Source of the DNA: HGM13006 sp964518645
GTDB taxonomy: Bacteria > Bacillota > Clostridia > Oscillospirales > Oscillospiraceae
Reading direction: 5' to 3'
NCBI GenBank assembly: GCA_964518645.1
Contig: CAZFGL010000005.1
Coordinates: forward strand, 1 to 32,971
Length of the DNA: 32,971 nt
Below the pieces are notes generated by a model. The model saw nothing but the letters and a program-made list of their open reading frames with translations. It was not told the origin of the DNA and did no database searches. The number at the start of each line of letters is the position of its first letter. Positions within the stretch are counted from its first letter, which is position 1. The position numbers and the translations under genes are program-made. Below, one piece after another: positions 6,436-13,902 of this stretch.

Positions 6436-6578
6436 CAGGTTTGGTGGGTGACAAATGGGAGAAAATGTTCTGTTTCGGGAACCAGAGACTGCTTCAGCTG
6501 TGGGAACACTAGATAGGTACTGAGAAGAAAAATCAGCAAAGCCGTAAAGAAAAACCAGTTTTGAAATAAATGACGCAT
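6435..6578 (-). CDS. 47-residue single-pass membrane protein coupled to the M50 protease
   Basis: ATG at 6578, seven bases after GCGAGGTGAAA, opens MRHLFQNWFFFTALLIFLLS... and runs 47 codons to a TGA whose A is the first base of the protease ATG (TGATG). The product has one strong hydrophobic helix (about residues 7-27) and a short hydrophilic tail VPETEHFLPFVTHQT. No homologue is recognised. In B. subtilis spoIVFB is preceded by spoIVFA, a membrane partner that controls the protease, so this tiny protein sits in the right place for a partner or inhibitor, but it is far smaller than SpoIVFA. A -10-like CATATAAT (6596-6603) with ATATC further upstream could be a sigma-E-type promoter, although it would leave a very short leader. 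Confidence 0.65.
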   Translation of the reverse strand: MRHLFQNWFFFTALLIFLLSTYLVFPQLKQSLVPETEHFLPFVTHQT

Positions 6579-6630
6579 TTGTTTCACCTCGCCAGATTAT
6601 ATGCCGGTGAGGGAAGGGGATATGTTTGAT

Positions 6631-6659
6631 TTGACGCTTCTTTTAAGATATGATAAAAT
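6631..6659 (+). promoter_or_regulatory. Promoter of pcrA
   Basis: TTGACG (6631-6636), 17 bp, TAAAAT (6654-6659), about 44 bases before the pcrA start codon. Confidence 0.65.
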
Positions 6660-6702
6660 ATAAATTCGAGATGTAACACCAGACGTGAAAAAGGAGCAGC
6701 GT

Positions 6703-9108
6703 ATGTTGGAACGAGATGAAATGCGATTTATAGAAGCCAGAAAAAAAGTGATCGGAGATTGCTACCGGAATCTGAACCCGATGCAGCAGGAGGCGGTCCT
6801 GACCACACAGGGGCCGTTGCTGCTGCTGGCAGGCGCAGGAAGTGGGAAAACCACGGTTTTGATCCACCGGATTGCCAATCTGATCCGCTTTGGATGTGGC
6901 GCAGACAGCGATTTTGTCCCTGAATATGTTACCCCGGAGGATGTGGATTTCCTTTGTGCATATGCGGAGGCTCCCTTTGAAGATGGAAAGGCCCGGGCAG
7001 AGAGCCTTTGTCAGGTAGAACCGGTGAATCCCTGGAATGTGATCGCCATTACCTTTACCAACAAGGCGGCCAACGAACTGAAGGATCGACTGGAAAGAAT
7101 GCTGGGGGAACAGGGGCTTGGTGTATGGGCCATGACCTTCCACTCGGCCTGCTGCCGGATCCTGCGTCGGGACATTGACCGGCTCGGGTATGACAACAGC
7201 TTTACCATCTATGACTCCGGCGATTCTGAGAAGGTAATGAAGGAAGTCATTAAAGATATGGGGCTGGACGAGAAGAGCTTCCCGGCAAAAAGTGTCCTCT
7301 CTGCGATTTCCGCCGCCAAGGATAAAATGCAGACCCCGCAGCAGTTTATTGTCAATGCGAAATCCTCTACGGATTTTCGGGCGCAGCGTATGGGCGAGGC
7401 CTACGACGAGTATCAGAAACGGCTGAAGGGGGCCAATGCTCTGGACTTTGATGATATTATTCTGCTGACTGTACGGCTTTTGCAGAACTTTGACGATGTG
7501 CGGGAATACTATCAGAGAAAGTTCAAATACGTTCTGATCGACGAGTATCAGGATACCAATAATCTTCAGTATCTGCTGGCCACATTGCTCTCCGGCGGAT
7601 ATGAGAACATATGTGTGGTGGGCGATGATGACCAGTCCATCTACCGGTTCCGCGGTGCCACCATTGCGAATATTCTTAACTTTGAAAAACAGTACCGTGG
7701 TGCCCGGGTAATTCGTCTGGAACAGAATTATCGCTCCACGAAATACATTTTGGAAGCAGCCAATGCGGTGATCTCCCACAATCAGGGACGTAAGGGCAAA
7801 AAACTCTGGACGGATAATTCTCAGGGGGACCGGATCACCCTGTACGAGGCTTATAATGAAAATGAGGAGGCGAATTTTGTTTCCTCTAAGATCCTTGCGG
7901 GGCTGTCCCGTGGGAAAAAGTTTAAAGATAATGCCGTTCTGTATCGTACCAATGCCCAGTCAAACGCCATAGAAATGTCCTTCAAGCGAAACGGTATTCC
8001 GTACCGGATCATTGGCGGAACACGGTTCTTTGACCGGGCTGAGGTCAAGGATATGCTGGCATACCTGTGGGTGATTCAGAATACCACCGATGACCTTCGG
8101 CTCAGACGTATTATCAATGTTCCTGCCCGGGGAATCGGTGGGAAGACTCTGGAATCTGCGGAACGTCAGGCAATTGTGGCAGGGATCCCTCTGTTTGATG
8201 TGATCCGGGATCCGGGTGGGTATCCCTCCCTGGAAAAGGCAGCGAGGAAGCTTTCTGCATTCTCTCAGATGATCCTTTCTCTGAAGGAGAAGAGCGTAGA
8301 ACTGCCACTGCCTGAGTTCTATGAATGTGTTATGACCGAAACCGGATACATTGCCATGTTGGATGCAAGGGAAAGTCTGGAAAATCAGGTCAGAAAGGAA
8401 AATGTACAGGAGCTGAAATCCAGCATTATCTCCTATGTGGAGCAGGCGGAGAATCCCACTTTGGGGGGCTTCCTGGAGGAGGTCAGCCTGTACACGGATA
8501 TTGAGAAATACGATCAGGATGCAGATGCGGCGGTAATGATGACCATTCACTCGGCCAAGGGACTTGAGTTCCCTAATGTTTTCCTGGTGGGTATGGAGGA
8601 TGGCCTGTTCCCGGGAATGCGGGTGTTTACTGACCCGGAGGAGATGGAGGAGGAACGGCGTCTTTGCTATGTTGCTATTACCCGTGCCAGAGAAAACCTG
8701 TACCTCAGTCATGCAAGACAGCGTATGCTCTATGGCCGTACATCCTTTAATCGGGTCTCCCGGTTTGTGGGAGAGATCCCGGAGAATTGTCTGGAAGAGC
8801 GGAAAAAGCAGCCCAGAACCAGCGCGGCATCCACCGGCAGTTACAGCTCCTACGGAAGAACCGGCGGTTATGCCGGAAGATCCTCTTATGGTACCGGAAA
8901 CCGGGCGCCTGTACCCAAGCCCCAGAGTGCGGTTCCCATGCTGGAACTGATGAAGGGGGATGTGGTGATCCATTCTGCCTTTGGAGAAGGTATGGTGGTC
9001 AACATTCTGAAAATGAACGGCGATGCCATGCTGGAGATCGCCTTTGACGATGTGGGAACCAAGCGCCTGATGCTGAAGGCGGCGTCGGCCCATATGAAAA
9101 AGAAATAA
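6703..9108 (+). CDS. pcrA: UvrD/PcrA-type superfamily 1 DNA helicase
   Basis: At 801 residues it has the full set of SF1A 3'-5' helicase motifs: Q motif LNPMQQEAV, Walker A AGAGSGKT (Lys49), FTNKAANEL, DEYQDTN (motif II), GDDDQSIYRFRGA (III), LEQNYRS (IV), TIHSAKGLEF (V) and YVAITRARENLYL (VI). An insert of roughly 45 residues between the Walker A helix and motif Ia (CGADSDFVPEYVT... to PWN) is acidic. The C-terminal end carries a Gly/Ser/Tyr-rich linker (TSAASTGSYSSYGRTGGYAG) and a PcrA-type domain (GDVVIHSAFGEGMVV) that contacts RNA polymerase in relatives. ATG at 6703 follows AAAGGAG; a GTG at 6685 precedes that site. Roles in mismatch and nucleotide-excision repair and in clearing RecA or transcription conflicts are known for the family. 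Upstream of yunB and ligA. Confidence 0.95.
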   Translation: MLERDEMRFIEARKKVIGDCYRNLNPMQQEAVLTTQGPLLLLAGAGSGKTTVLIHRIANLIRFGCGADSDFVPEYVTPEDVDFLCAYAEAPFEDGKARAESLCQVEPVNPWNVIAITFTNKAANELKDRLERMLGEQGLGVWAMTFHSACCRILRRDIDRLGYDNSFTIYDSGDSEKVMKEVIKDMGLDEKSFPAKSVLSAISAAKDKMQTPQQFIVNAKSSTDFRAQRMGEAYDEYQKRLKGANALDFDDIILLTVRLLQNFDDVREYYQRKFKYVLIDEYQDTNNLQYLLATLLSGGYENICVVGDDDQSIYRFRGATIANILNFEKQYRGARVIRLEQNYRSTKYILEAANAVISHNQGRKGKKLWTDNSQGDRITLYEAYNENEEANFVSSKILAGLSRGKKFKDNAVLYRTNAQSNAIEMSFKRNGIPYRIIGGTRFFDRAEVKDMLAYLWVIQNTTDDLRLRRIINVPARGIGGKTLESAERQAIVAGIPLFDVIRDPGGYPSLEKAARKLSAFSQMILSLKEKSVELPLPEFYECVMTETGYIAMLDARESLENQVRKENVQELKSSIISYVEQAENPTLGGFLEEVSLYTDIEKYDQDADAAVMMTIHSAKGLEFPNVFLVGMEDGLFPGMRVFTDPEEMEEERRLCYVAITRARENLYLSHARQRMLYGRTSFNRVSRFVGEIPENCLEERKKQPRTSAASTGSYSSYGRTGGYAGRSSYGTGNRAPVPKPQSAVPMLELMKGDVVIHSAFGEGMVVNILKMNGDAMLEIAFDDVGTKRLMLKAASAHMKKK

Positions 9109-9147
9109 AACGCTTGTCTCCGCATAAAATATCCCGGAGGGGATAGG

Positions 9148-9813
9148 ATGGGGAGAAGAAAGCGCAGAGCGATATTTCTGGGGCTGATGTGTCTGATTGG
9201 GCTTGCCGGGGTGGCGGTGCTGCTCCAGACCAGAGTGAATCCGCTGACAGAAGAACTGGCGTTGGCGAAAATCACAGATGCAGCCTCTAATGTGATCAAT
9301 CAGGCGGTCAGCCAGCAGATCGAGCAGGGAGATGTGCAATATGATGACCTCGTTGATCTTGAACGGGACAAGGATGGCAACATCACTGCACTCACCACCA
9401 ACATGCGGGAGATGAACCGGCTGAAAACCCAGCTGCTATCCAAACTGGACAGCGATATCTATGACATCAGCGATGATGAGATTAGTATTCCGGTGGGGAA
9501 TCTGACGGGAATTCAGCTGCTGTCCGGCAGAGGCGGTACCATTCCGGTAAAAATCGTGGCGGTAAGCTCCTCGGATGCATATTTTCATGGAGAATTCTAT
9601 GATGCGGGGATCAACCAGACGGTACACAGGATCATGATGGATGTGGCGATTGATCTGATCATCCTGCTTCCATCGGGGACGGTGACGGACTGTGTGGTAA
9701 CTGAGGTCTGTGTTGCGGAAACGGTGCTGCTGGGGCGGGTTCCGGAGAGTTATACATATTTTAATGGCAGCGGGGACAGTACGCTGGACTATTATGCGGC
9801 AAAAGAGGGATAG
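9148..9813 (+). CDS. yunB: Sporulation protein YunB
   Basis: The 221-residue protein has an N-terminal membrane anchor (about residues 8-27, after basic MGRRKRR) and the YunB core: VNPLTEELALAKITDAASNVINQAV, a middle strand-rich region with LSGRGGTIPVKI, and the end FHGEFYDAGINQTVHRIMMDV. YunB is a mother-cell (sigma-E) protein needed for normal spores in B. subtilis; its activity is not known. GGAGGGG sits 5 bases before ATAGG-ATG. It lies 39 bases after pcrA and two bases from the ligA ATG, so it is probably carried on the pcrA-ligA transcript as well as any promoter of its own. Confidence 0.88.
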   Translation: MGRRKRRAIFLGLMCLIGLAGVAVLLQTRVNPLTEELALAKITDAASNVINQAVSQQIEQGDVQYDDLVDLERDKDGNITALTTNMREMNRLKTQLLSKLDSDIYDISDDEISIPVGNLTGIQLLSGRGGTIPVKIVAVSSSDAYFHGEFYDAGINQTVHRIMMDVAIDLIILLPSGTVTDCVVTEVCVAETVLLGRVPESYTYFNGSGDSTLDYYAAKEG

Positions 9814-9814
9814 C

Positions 9815-11788
9815 ATGAATCCAAAAGAAGAAATCATCACGCTGACGGCGGAATTAAATGAAGCGGGGCACCGGTACTATGTGCTGGATGCCCCAACTAT
9901 GCCGGATTTTGAATATGACAGAAAGCTTCGCCTGCTGGAGGAGTTGGAGGCGAAGTATCCGGAATATGTGCAGACGGATTCACCTACCTGTCGTGTAGGT
10001 GGTGAAGCGCTGTCTGCGTTTACACAGGTGGTGCATCAGGTGCCCCTTGAGAGCCTTCAGGATGTGTTCTCCTATGAGGAACTGGGAGAATTTGACCAGC
10101 GGATCCGGGAGACTGCGCCGGATCGGGTGTACAGTGTGGAACCTAAGGTAGACGGCCTTTCTGTAGCGCTGGAATATGAAAACGGGGTGTTTGTCCGGGG
10201 CGCTACCCGGGGAGATGGAAACGTAGGGGAGGATGTGACGGAGAACCTGAGAACCATCCGTTCCATTCCACTGAAAATTGAAAACGCCCCCCGGCGGCTG
10301 ATTGTCCGTGGTGAGGTCTTTATGCCGAAAAAGGTGTTCCATGCCCTGAATGCCCAGCGGGAAGAACAGGGGAAAAGCCTGTTTGCCAATCCTAGAAACG
10401 CCGCGGCCGGCAGCCTCCGCCAGCTGGATCCGAAAATAGCCGCCCAGCGACAGCTGGATGTGCTGATCTTTAATCTTCAGTATGCTTCTGAGGATATGCC
10501 CGGAAGCCATACGGAGATCCTGGATCGGCTTCGGGAAATGAAATTTAAAGTGATCCCTTATACCCGCTGCACCGGGGTAGGGGAGGTGGAGAATACCATC
10601 ACTGCCATTGACGCAGGCAGAGAGAATTATCCCTTTGATATTGACGGTGCCGTGGTGAAGGTGGATGACCTTGCTCAGCGGGAACAGCTGGGCAGTACTG
10701 CGAAATTCCCCCGCTGGGCGTGTGCCTATAAATATCCCCCTGAGGTGAAGCCCACTGTGGTGGAGGACATTGTGATTCAGGTGGGAAGAACCGGTGTCCT
10801 GACTCCGAAGGCTGTGGTGAAGGCGGTTCGGCTCTCTGGTACAACGGTGACCAATGCGACCCTTCACAATCAGGACTTTATTTCCGAAAAGGACATTCGG
10901 GTGGGAGATACGGTGCTGATCCGGAAGGCTGGGGAGATCATTCCTGAGATACTGGAAGTGGATTTGAAGCTGCGTCCGGAAGGTGCGGTACCCTATACCC
11001 TGCCGTCGGTATGTCCCGTTTGCGGTGGCAAGACCTGGCGGGATGATGACGGGGCGGCGATCCGTTGTGTAAACGAAAGTTGCCCGGCTCAGAAGGTGCG
11101 TTTTTTGACCCATTTTGCCTCAAGGGATGCCATGGATATTGATGGACTGGGCAGTGCCATTGTGGAGCTGCTGGTGGACAATCATTTGATTGAATCTCCG
11201 GCGGATCTGTATGAACTGAAGGCTGAACAGCTTCAGGAACTGGATCGGATGGGGAATCAGTCTGCGGCCAATCTGATTTCTGCCATTGAAAAATCGAAAG
11301 AGAATGATCTGTGGCGACTGATTTTTGCTTTGGGCATTCGCCAGGTTGGAGCCAAGGCGGCGAAGGTGCTGGCTATGGAGTTCGGGACCCTTGAAGGACT
11401 TCGAAATGCAAGTTTGGAAGACCTGACTGCCGTTTCGGATATTGGCGGTATTACGGCCGGGAATATCAAAGATTGGTTTGAACGTCCGATCAACCGAGAA
11501 ATGGTGGAACGTCTGATCTCTCTGGGGGTAAATACCAGATGCCTGACAGAGATTACGGACAAACGCTTTGCCGGACAGACCATTGTTTTGACGGGAACGC
11601 TGGAACGGATGACCCGGCAGGAGGCCACGGAAATTGTGGAGAAATTCGGCGGAAAAGCTTCCGGCAGTGTGTCGAAAAAAACCAGTTTTGTGGTGGCTGG
11701 CCCGGGGGCTGGGTCTAAATTGAAAAAGGCCAATGAACTTGGAATTCAGGTGCTGACTGAGGAAGAATTCCTGGAAATGATACAATAA
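9815..11788 (+). CDS. ligA: NAD-dependent DNA ligase LigA
   Basis: This 657-residue enzyme seals nicks using NAD+. Domains in order: Ia (YYVLDAPTMPDFEYD, NAD binding), adenylation with Lys111 in VEPKVDGLS, oligonucleotide-binding fold (GRTGVLTPKAVV), a four-cysteine zinc finger (Cys400, Cys403, Cys418, Cys423), helix-hairpin-helix repeats (IRQVGAKAAKVLA, VSDIGGITAGNI) and a C-terminal BRCT domain from about residue 575. The start ATG at 9815 follows AGAGGGATAGC and matches the family N-terminus; the frame is open 35 codons upstream within yunB. It is immediately downstream of yunB (2-base gap) and ends at a strong terminator. Confidence 0.97.
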   Translation: MNPKEEIITLTAELNEAGHRYYVLDAPTMPDFEYDRKLRLLEELEAKYPEYVQTDSPTCRVGGEALSAFTQVVHQVPLESLQDVFSYEELGEFDQRIRETAPDRVYSVEPKVDGLSVALEYENGVFVRGATRGDGNVGEDVTENLRTIRSIPLKIENAPRRLIVRGEVFMPKKVFHALNAQREEQGKSLFANPRNAAAGSLRQLDPKIAAQRQLDVLIFNLQYASEDMPGSHTEILDRLREMKFKVIPYTRCTGVGEVENTITAIDAGRENYPFDIDGAVVKVDDLAQREQLGSTAKFPRWACAYKYPPEVKPTVVEDIVIQVGRTGVLTPKAVVKAVRLSGTTVTNATLHNQDFISEKDIRVGDTVLIRKAGEIIPEILEVDLKLRPEGAVPYTLPSVCPVCGGKTWRDDDGAAIRCVNESCPAQKVRFLTHFASRDAMDIDGLGSAIVELLVDNHLIESPADLYELKAEQLQELDRMGNQSAANLISAIEKSKENDLWRLIFALGIRQVGAKAAKVLAMEFGTLEGLRNASLEDLTAVSDIGGITAGNIKDWFERPINREMVERLISLGVNTRCLTEITDKRFAGQTIVLTGTLERMTRQEATEIVEKFGGKASGSVSKKTSFVVAGPGAGSKLKKANELGIQVLTEEEFLEMIQ

Positions 11789-11801
11789 AAATACGGACTT
11801 T

Positions 11802-11836
11802 AAGCAGGAGCAGCCGATGGCTGCTCCTGCTTTTTT
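11802..11836 (+). terminator. Terminator of the pcrA-yunB-ligA operon
   Basis: AAGCAGGAGCAGCC (11802-11815) pairs perfectly with GGCTGCTCCTGCTT (11819-11832) over a GAT loop, followed by TTTTTT. Confidence 0.92.
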
Positions 11837-11839
11837 ATG

Positions 11840-12180
11840 TGTCTGTTTGAATTGGTGGGGGAGGGGAGATGCGGTGAACAAGTGGGTTACAAAATGGTTA
11901 CGAAACAAGAGGTGAACAAATTTATGTAAACTTGCGTAAACCTGCAAAAGTTTCGACAAAACGTGCACAATGTAACAATGTTACGAAACACATAATGAGG
12001 CTAAAATGTAACTGAAATGATATTTCTCGACAAAATGATACAAAACGGGAACAAAAATATATACAAATATTCGCGTTTGAACTTATATAAAATGACTAAA
12101 ACTGCGACATATGTGGTGCTTAAATGACAAAGTGGGCACAAAATCTTGCTTTTGATTAAAAATAGGATTACAAAATGTAA
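11840..12180. other. AT-rich repeat-bearing intergenic leader with Spo0A-box-like sites
   Basis: About 340 bases with no credible gene. Hand counts give 16 G/C of 60 at 12001-12060 and 19 of 60 at 12061-12120, well below the coding flanks. Repeats visible: GTTACGAAACA twice (11897-11907, 11980-11990); a 10-base tandem GTAAACTTGC/GTAAACCTGC (11926-11945); ACAAAATG three times and ACAAAACG twice; the palindrome GTAAC-AAT-GTTAC. On the minus strand TTTTGTCGAAA (11951-11961) matches the Spo0A box consensus and TTTTGTCGAGA (12025-12035) has one mismatch. The region feeds the strong promoter at 12181, so regulatory binding is likely but unproven. Confidence 0.5.
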
Positions 12181-12239
12181 TTGACATTTAAACAAAAATG
12201 AAGTATGATTTTGGTGCAAACGAAATCGTGGTTTCGTTT
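12181..12239 (+). promoter_or_regulatory. Strong promoter and hairpin/operator before the SleB-domain gene
   Basis: TTGACA (12181-12186), 17 bp, TATGAT (12204-12209) is near consensus for the housekeeping sigma factor. AAACGAAA (12218-12225) and TTTCGTTT (12232-12239) form a perfect 8-bp inverted repeat at the expected transcript start, either a DNA operator or a 5' stabilising hairpin. Confidence 0.75.
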
Positions 12240-12269
12240 TGAGAAAGAAGATTTTCGAGGTAAACAATT

Positions 12270-12893
12270 ATGAGTCGCAAGTTACACGTTGCTTTTCCTG
12301 CATGCTTTGTTCTGGTTGTGGTGCTTCTGATCGGGTATTTCTGTATTGTCGGCGGATCCGTTCAGGATGGCAGTCTCCAGGCGGAGAATGCTGCCGCTTC
12401 GGTTCAGGAGATCTCCGGTAAAAGTCTGAGCGCTCCGGCTGAGGTGGTCACAACTACTGTTCCTCAGGAGCCTGCGGAAGAGGTCAATTCCGCACAGGAA
12501 GTTTCTGAAAGCACTCCCGGTGAAAGTGGTTACATACTTACCGAAAGTGAACGCATTGCTGTTGAATGCGCCGTTATGTGTGAAGCCGGCGGAGAGGGGC
12601 ACCGTGGGCAGATGATGGTTGCACAGAGCATTCTGGATGGAAGCCTCAGAAATGGCTTTGATGTTTTTGAGACCATCTACGCCTATCAGGTTCATTCCAC
12701 CACCTATGACAATGTGACCGATGAGGTCCGTGAGTCGGTTTCCCGTGTCTTTGATGATGGAGAGCGTGTTACCGAGGAAAAAACGGATCTCTGGTATAAT
12801 CCCGCTCTGGTTCAGTCCCAGTGGCATGAGGAGCAGCAGTATATCATTACCGTTGGCAGTCACCGCTTTTTCTGGATGAACGACGACATGTAA
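12270..12893 (+). CDS. Membrane-anchored cell wall hydrolase, SleB domain (Hydrolase_2)
   Basis: The 207-residue protein has a signal/anchor helix (residues 8-29), a Ser/Glu/Pro-rich spacer to about 85, and a SleB-type domain (93-207) with ERIAVECAVMCEAGGEGHRGQMMVA around the catalytic Glu105, followed by IYAYQVHSTTYD. SleB domains are lytic transglycosylases that cut peptidoglycan in spore cortex or vegetative wall. The spacer instead of a peptidoglycan-binding domain, and a domain shorter than SleB itself, favour a general wall hydrolase. GAGGTAAA precedes the ATG. It stands alone between ligA and a TSUP gene, with its own promoter and terminator, and has Spo0A-box-like sequences upstream. 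Confidence 0.8.
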   Translation: MSRKLHVAFPACFVLVVVLLIGYFCIVGGSVQDGSLQAENAAASVQEISGKSLSAPAEVVTTTVPQEPAEEVNSAQEVSESTPGESGYILTESERIAVECAVMCEAGGEGHRGQMMVAQSILDGSLRNGFDVFETIYAYQVHSTTYDNVTDEVRESVSRVFDDGERVTEEKTDLWYNPALVQSQWHEEQQYIITVGSHRFFWMNDDM

Positions 12894-12907
12894 AATACTC
12901 AGTTTGA

Positions 12908-12948
12908 AAAACCCGGGGTGCCCCATATGGACATCCTGGGTTTTGTGT
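12908..12948 (+). terminator. Terminator of the SleB-domain gene
   Basis: AAAACCCGGGGTG (12908-12920) pairs with CATCCTGGGTTTT (12932-12944) using two G-U pairs; the T run is part of the stem and continues TTTTGTGT. Confidence 0.75.
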
Positions 12949-13066
12949 GCACCATGGATCATTTTCCAGACATGTCATGCTGGCTGAAGGGGCATGGGCA
13001 CGGCTGATTTTCTGTTTCCGCTAAATTTTCCTCTGTTTTTGTCCCTTTTTGCGTGGAATATTCGAA

Positions 13067-13096
13067 TTGAACAGATCCTGTGGTTTGCGGTATAAT
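13067..13096 (+). promoter_or_regulatory. Promoter of the TSUP permease gene
   Basis: TTGAAC (13067-13072), 18 bp, TATAAT (13091-13096), 26 bases before the start codon. Confidence 0.65.
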
Positions 13097-13121
13097 ATTC
13101 TGCGAAAGAGAGGGAATAGGA

Positions 13122-13865
13122 ATGCTTCCGTTTTTGATTGTTTGCCCACTGGTGTTTCTGGCGGGGTTTGTGGATTCCATTGCAGGGGGTGGGGGATTGA
13201 TCTCCCTGCCTGCCTATATGATCGCCGGGCTTCCAAGTCATACGGCCATTGCCACCAATAAGCTGTCCTCCACGCTGGGGACCACAGCTGCCACCCTGCG
13301 TTTTCTGAAAAACGGATATATTCCGGTGAAGCTCAGTCTCTGCGGCGGTGCCATGGCGCTGCTGGGCAGTGTGCTGGGGGCGAGTTTGTCACTGATGGTC
13401 TCTGACCGGATACTCAAGGGAATGCTCCTTGTGGTGCTTCCAGTGGTGGCGTTTTATGTTTTGCGGTCAACAAAGCTGGATCAGCCGGAAGAGAGCAGAC
13501 CACCAAAACAGCTTCTGGGGATCGTAATGGGTGCTGCATTTTTAATCGGAATATATGACGGCTTTTACGGGCCGGGGACAGGCACATTCCTGCTGTTGAT
13601 TTTTACAGGGCTGGGAAAAATGGATCTGAAATCCGCTTCCGGTACCACAAAGGTGATCAATCTCTCCTCCAATGTGGCAGCGCTGATCACATTTTTGCTG
13701 AAGGGACAGGTATACTGGAAGCTGGGACTGGCGGCTGCGGTTTGTTCTGTTCTGGGCAACTATCTGGGTTCCGGACTGGTGACCCAGAAGGGGCAGAAGG
13801 TAGTGCGGCCGATTATTATAACGGTGCTTTGTATTCTGTTCCTGAAAGTCATATTTGGGTTCTAA
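13122..13865 (+). CDS. TSUP-family (TauE/SafE) membrane permease
   Basis: The 247-residue protein is almost entirely hydrophobic, with about eight membrane segments. It has the two repeats of the family: GFVDSIAGGGGLISLPAYMIAGLP near the N-terminus and GIYDGFYGPGTGTFLLLIF in the second half, each followed by the AIATNKLSSTLG / SASGTTKVINLSSN helix. TSUP proteins move sulfite, sulfonates or other organic anions; the substrate here is not predictable. ATG at 13122 follows AGAGGGAATAGG; an upstream ATG at 13080 is before the -10 box and cannot be used. Its stop codon abuts the terminator of the convergent minus-strand operon. Confidence 0.9.
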   Translation: MLPFLIVCPLVFLAGFVDSIAGGGGLISLPAYMIAGLPSHTAIATNKLSSTLGTTAATLRFLKNGYIPVKLSLCGGAMALLGSVLGASLSLMVSDRILKGMLLVVLPVVAFYVLRSTKLDQPEESRPPKQLLGIVMGAAFLIGIYDGFYGPGTGTFLLLIFTGLGKMDLKSASGTTKVINLSSNVAALITFLLKGQVYWKLGLAAAVCSVLGNYLGSGLVTQKGQKVVRPIIITVLCILFLKVIFGF

Positions 13866-13898
13866 AAAACAGGCGTGCTGCTGGGCAGCACGCCTGTT
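13864..13898 (-). terminator. Terminator of the prmA-DUF4015 operon
   Basis: AACAGGCGTGCTGC (13868-13881) pairs perfectly with GCAGCACGCCTGTT (13885-13898), 3-base loop; on the minus strand it is followed by a run of T. It starts 5 bases after the minus-strand stop codon and touches the TSUP stop codon. Confidence 0.9.
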
Positions 13899-13902
13899 CT
13901 GG

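Noticed and set aside
9123..9131. CATAAAATA, a sigma-E -10-like sequence before yunB
   Set aside because: The start point would fall inside the ribosome binding site and the matching -35 is one base off the expected spacing.
12001..12267. 88-codon minus-strand frame in the AT-rich leader
   Set aside because: Composition is Phe/Leu/Ile/Lys low-complexity, starts with TTG without a ribosome binding site and runs across a strong plus-strand promoter.
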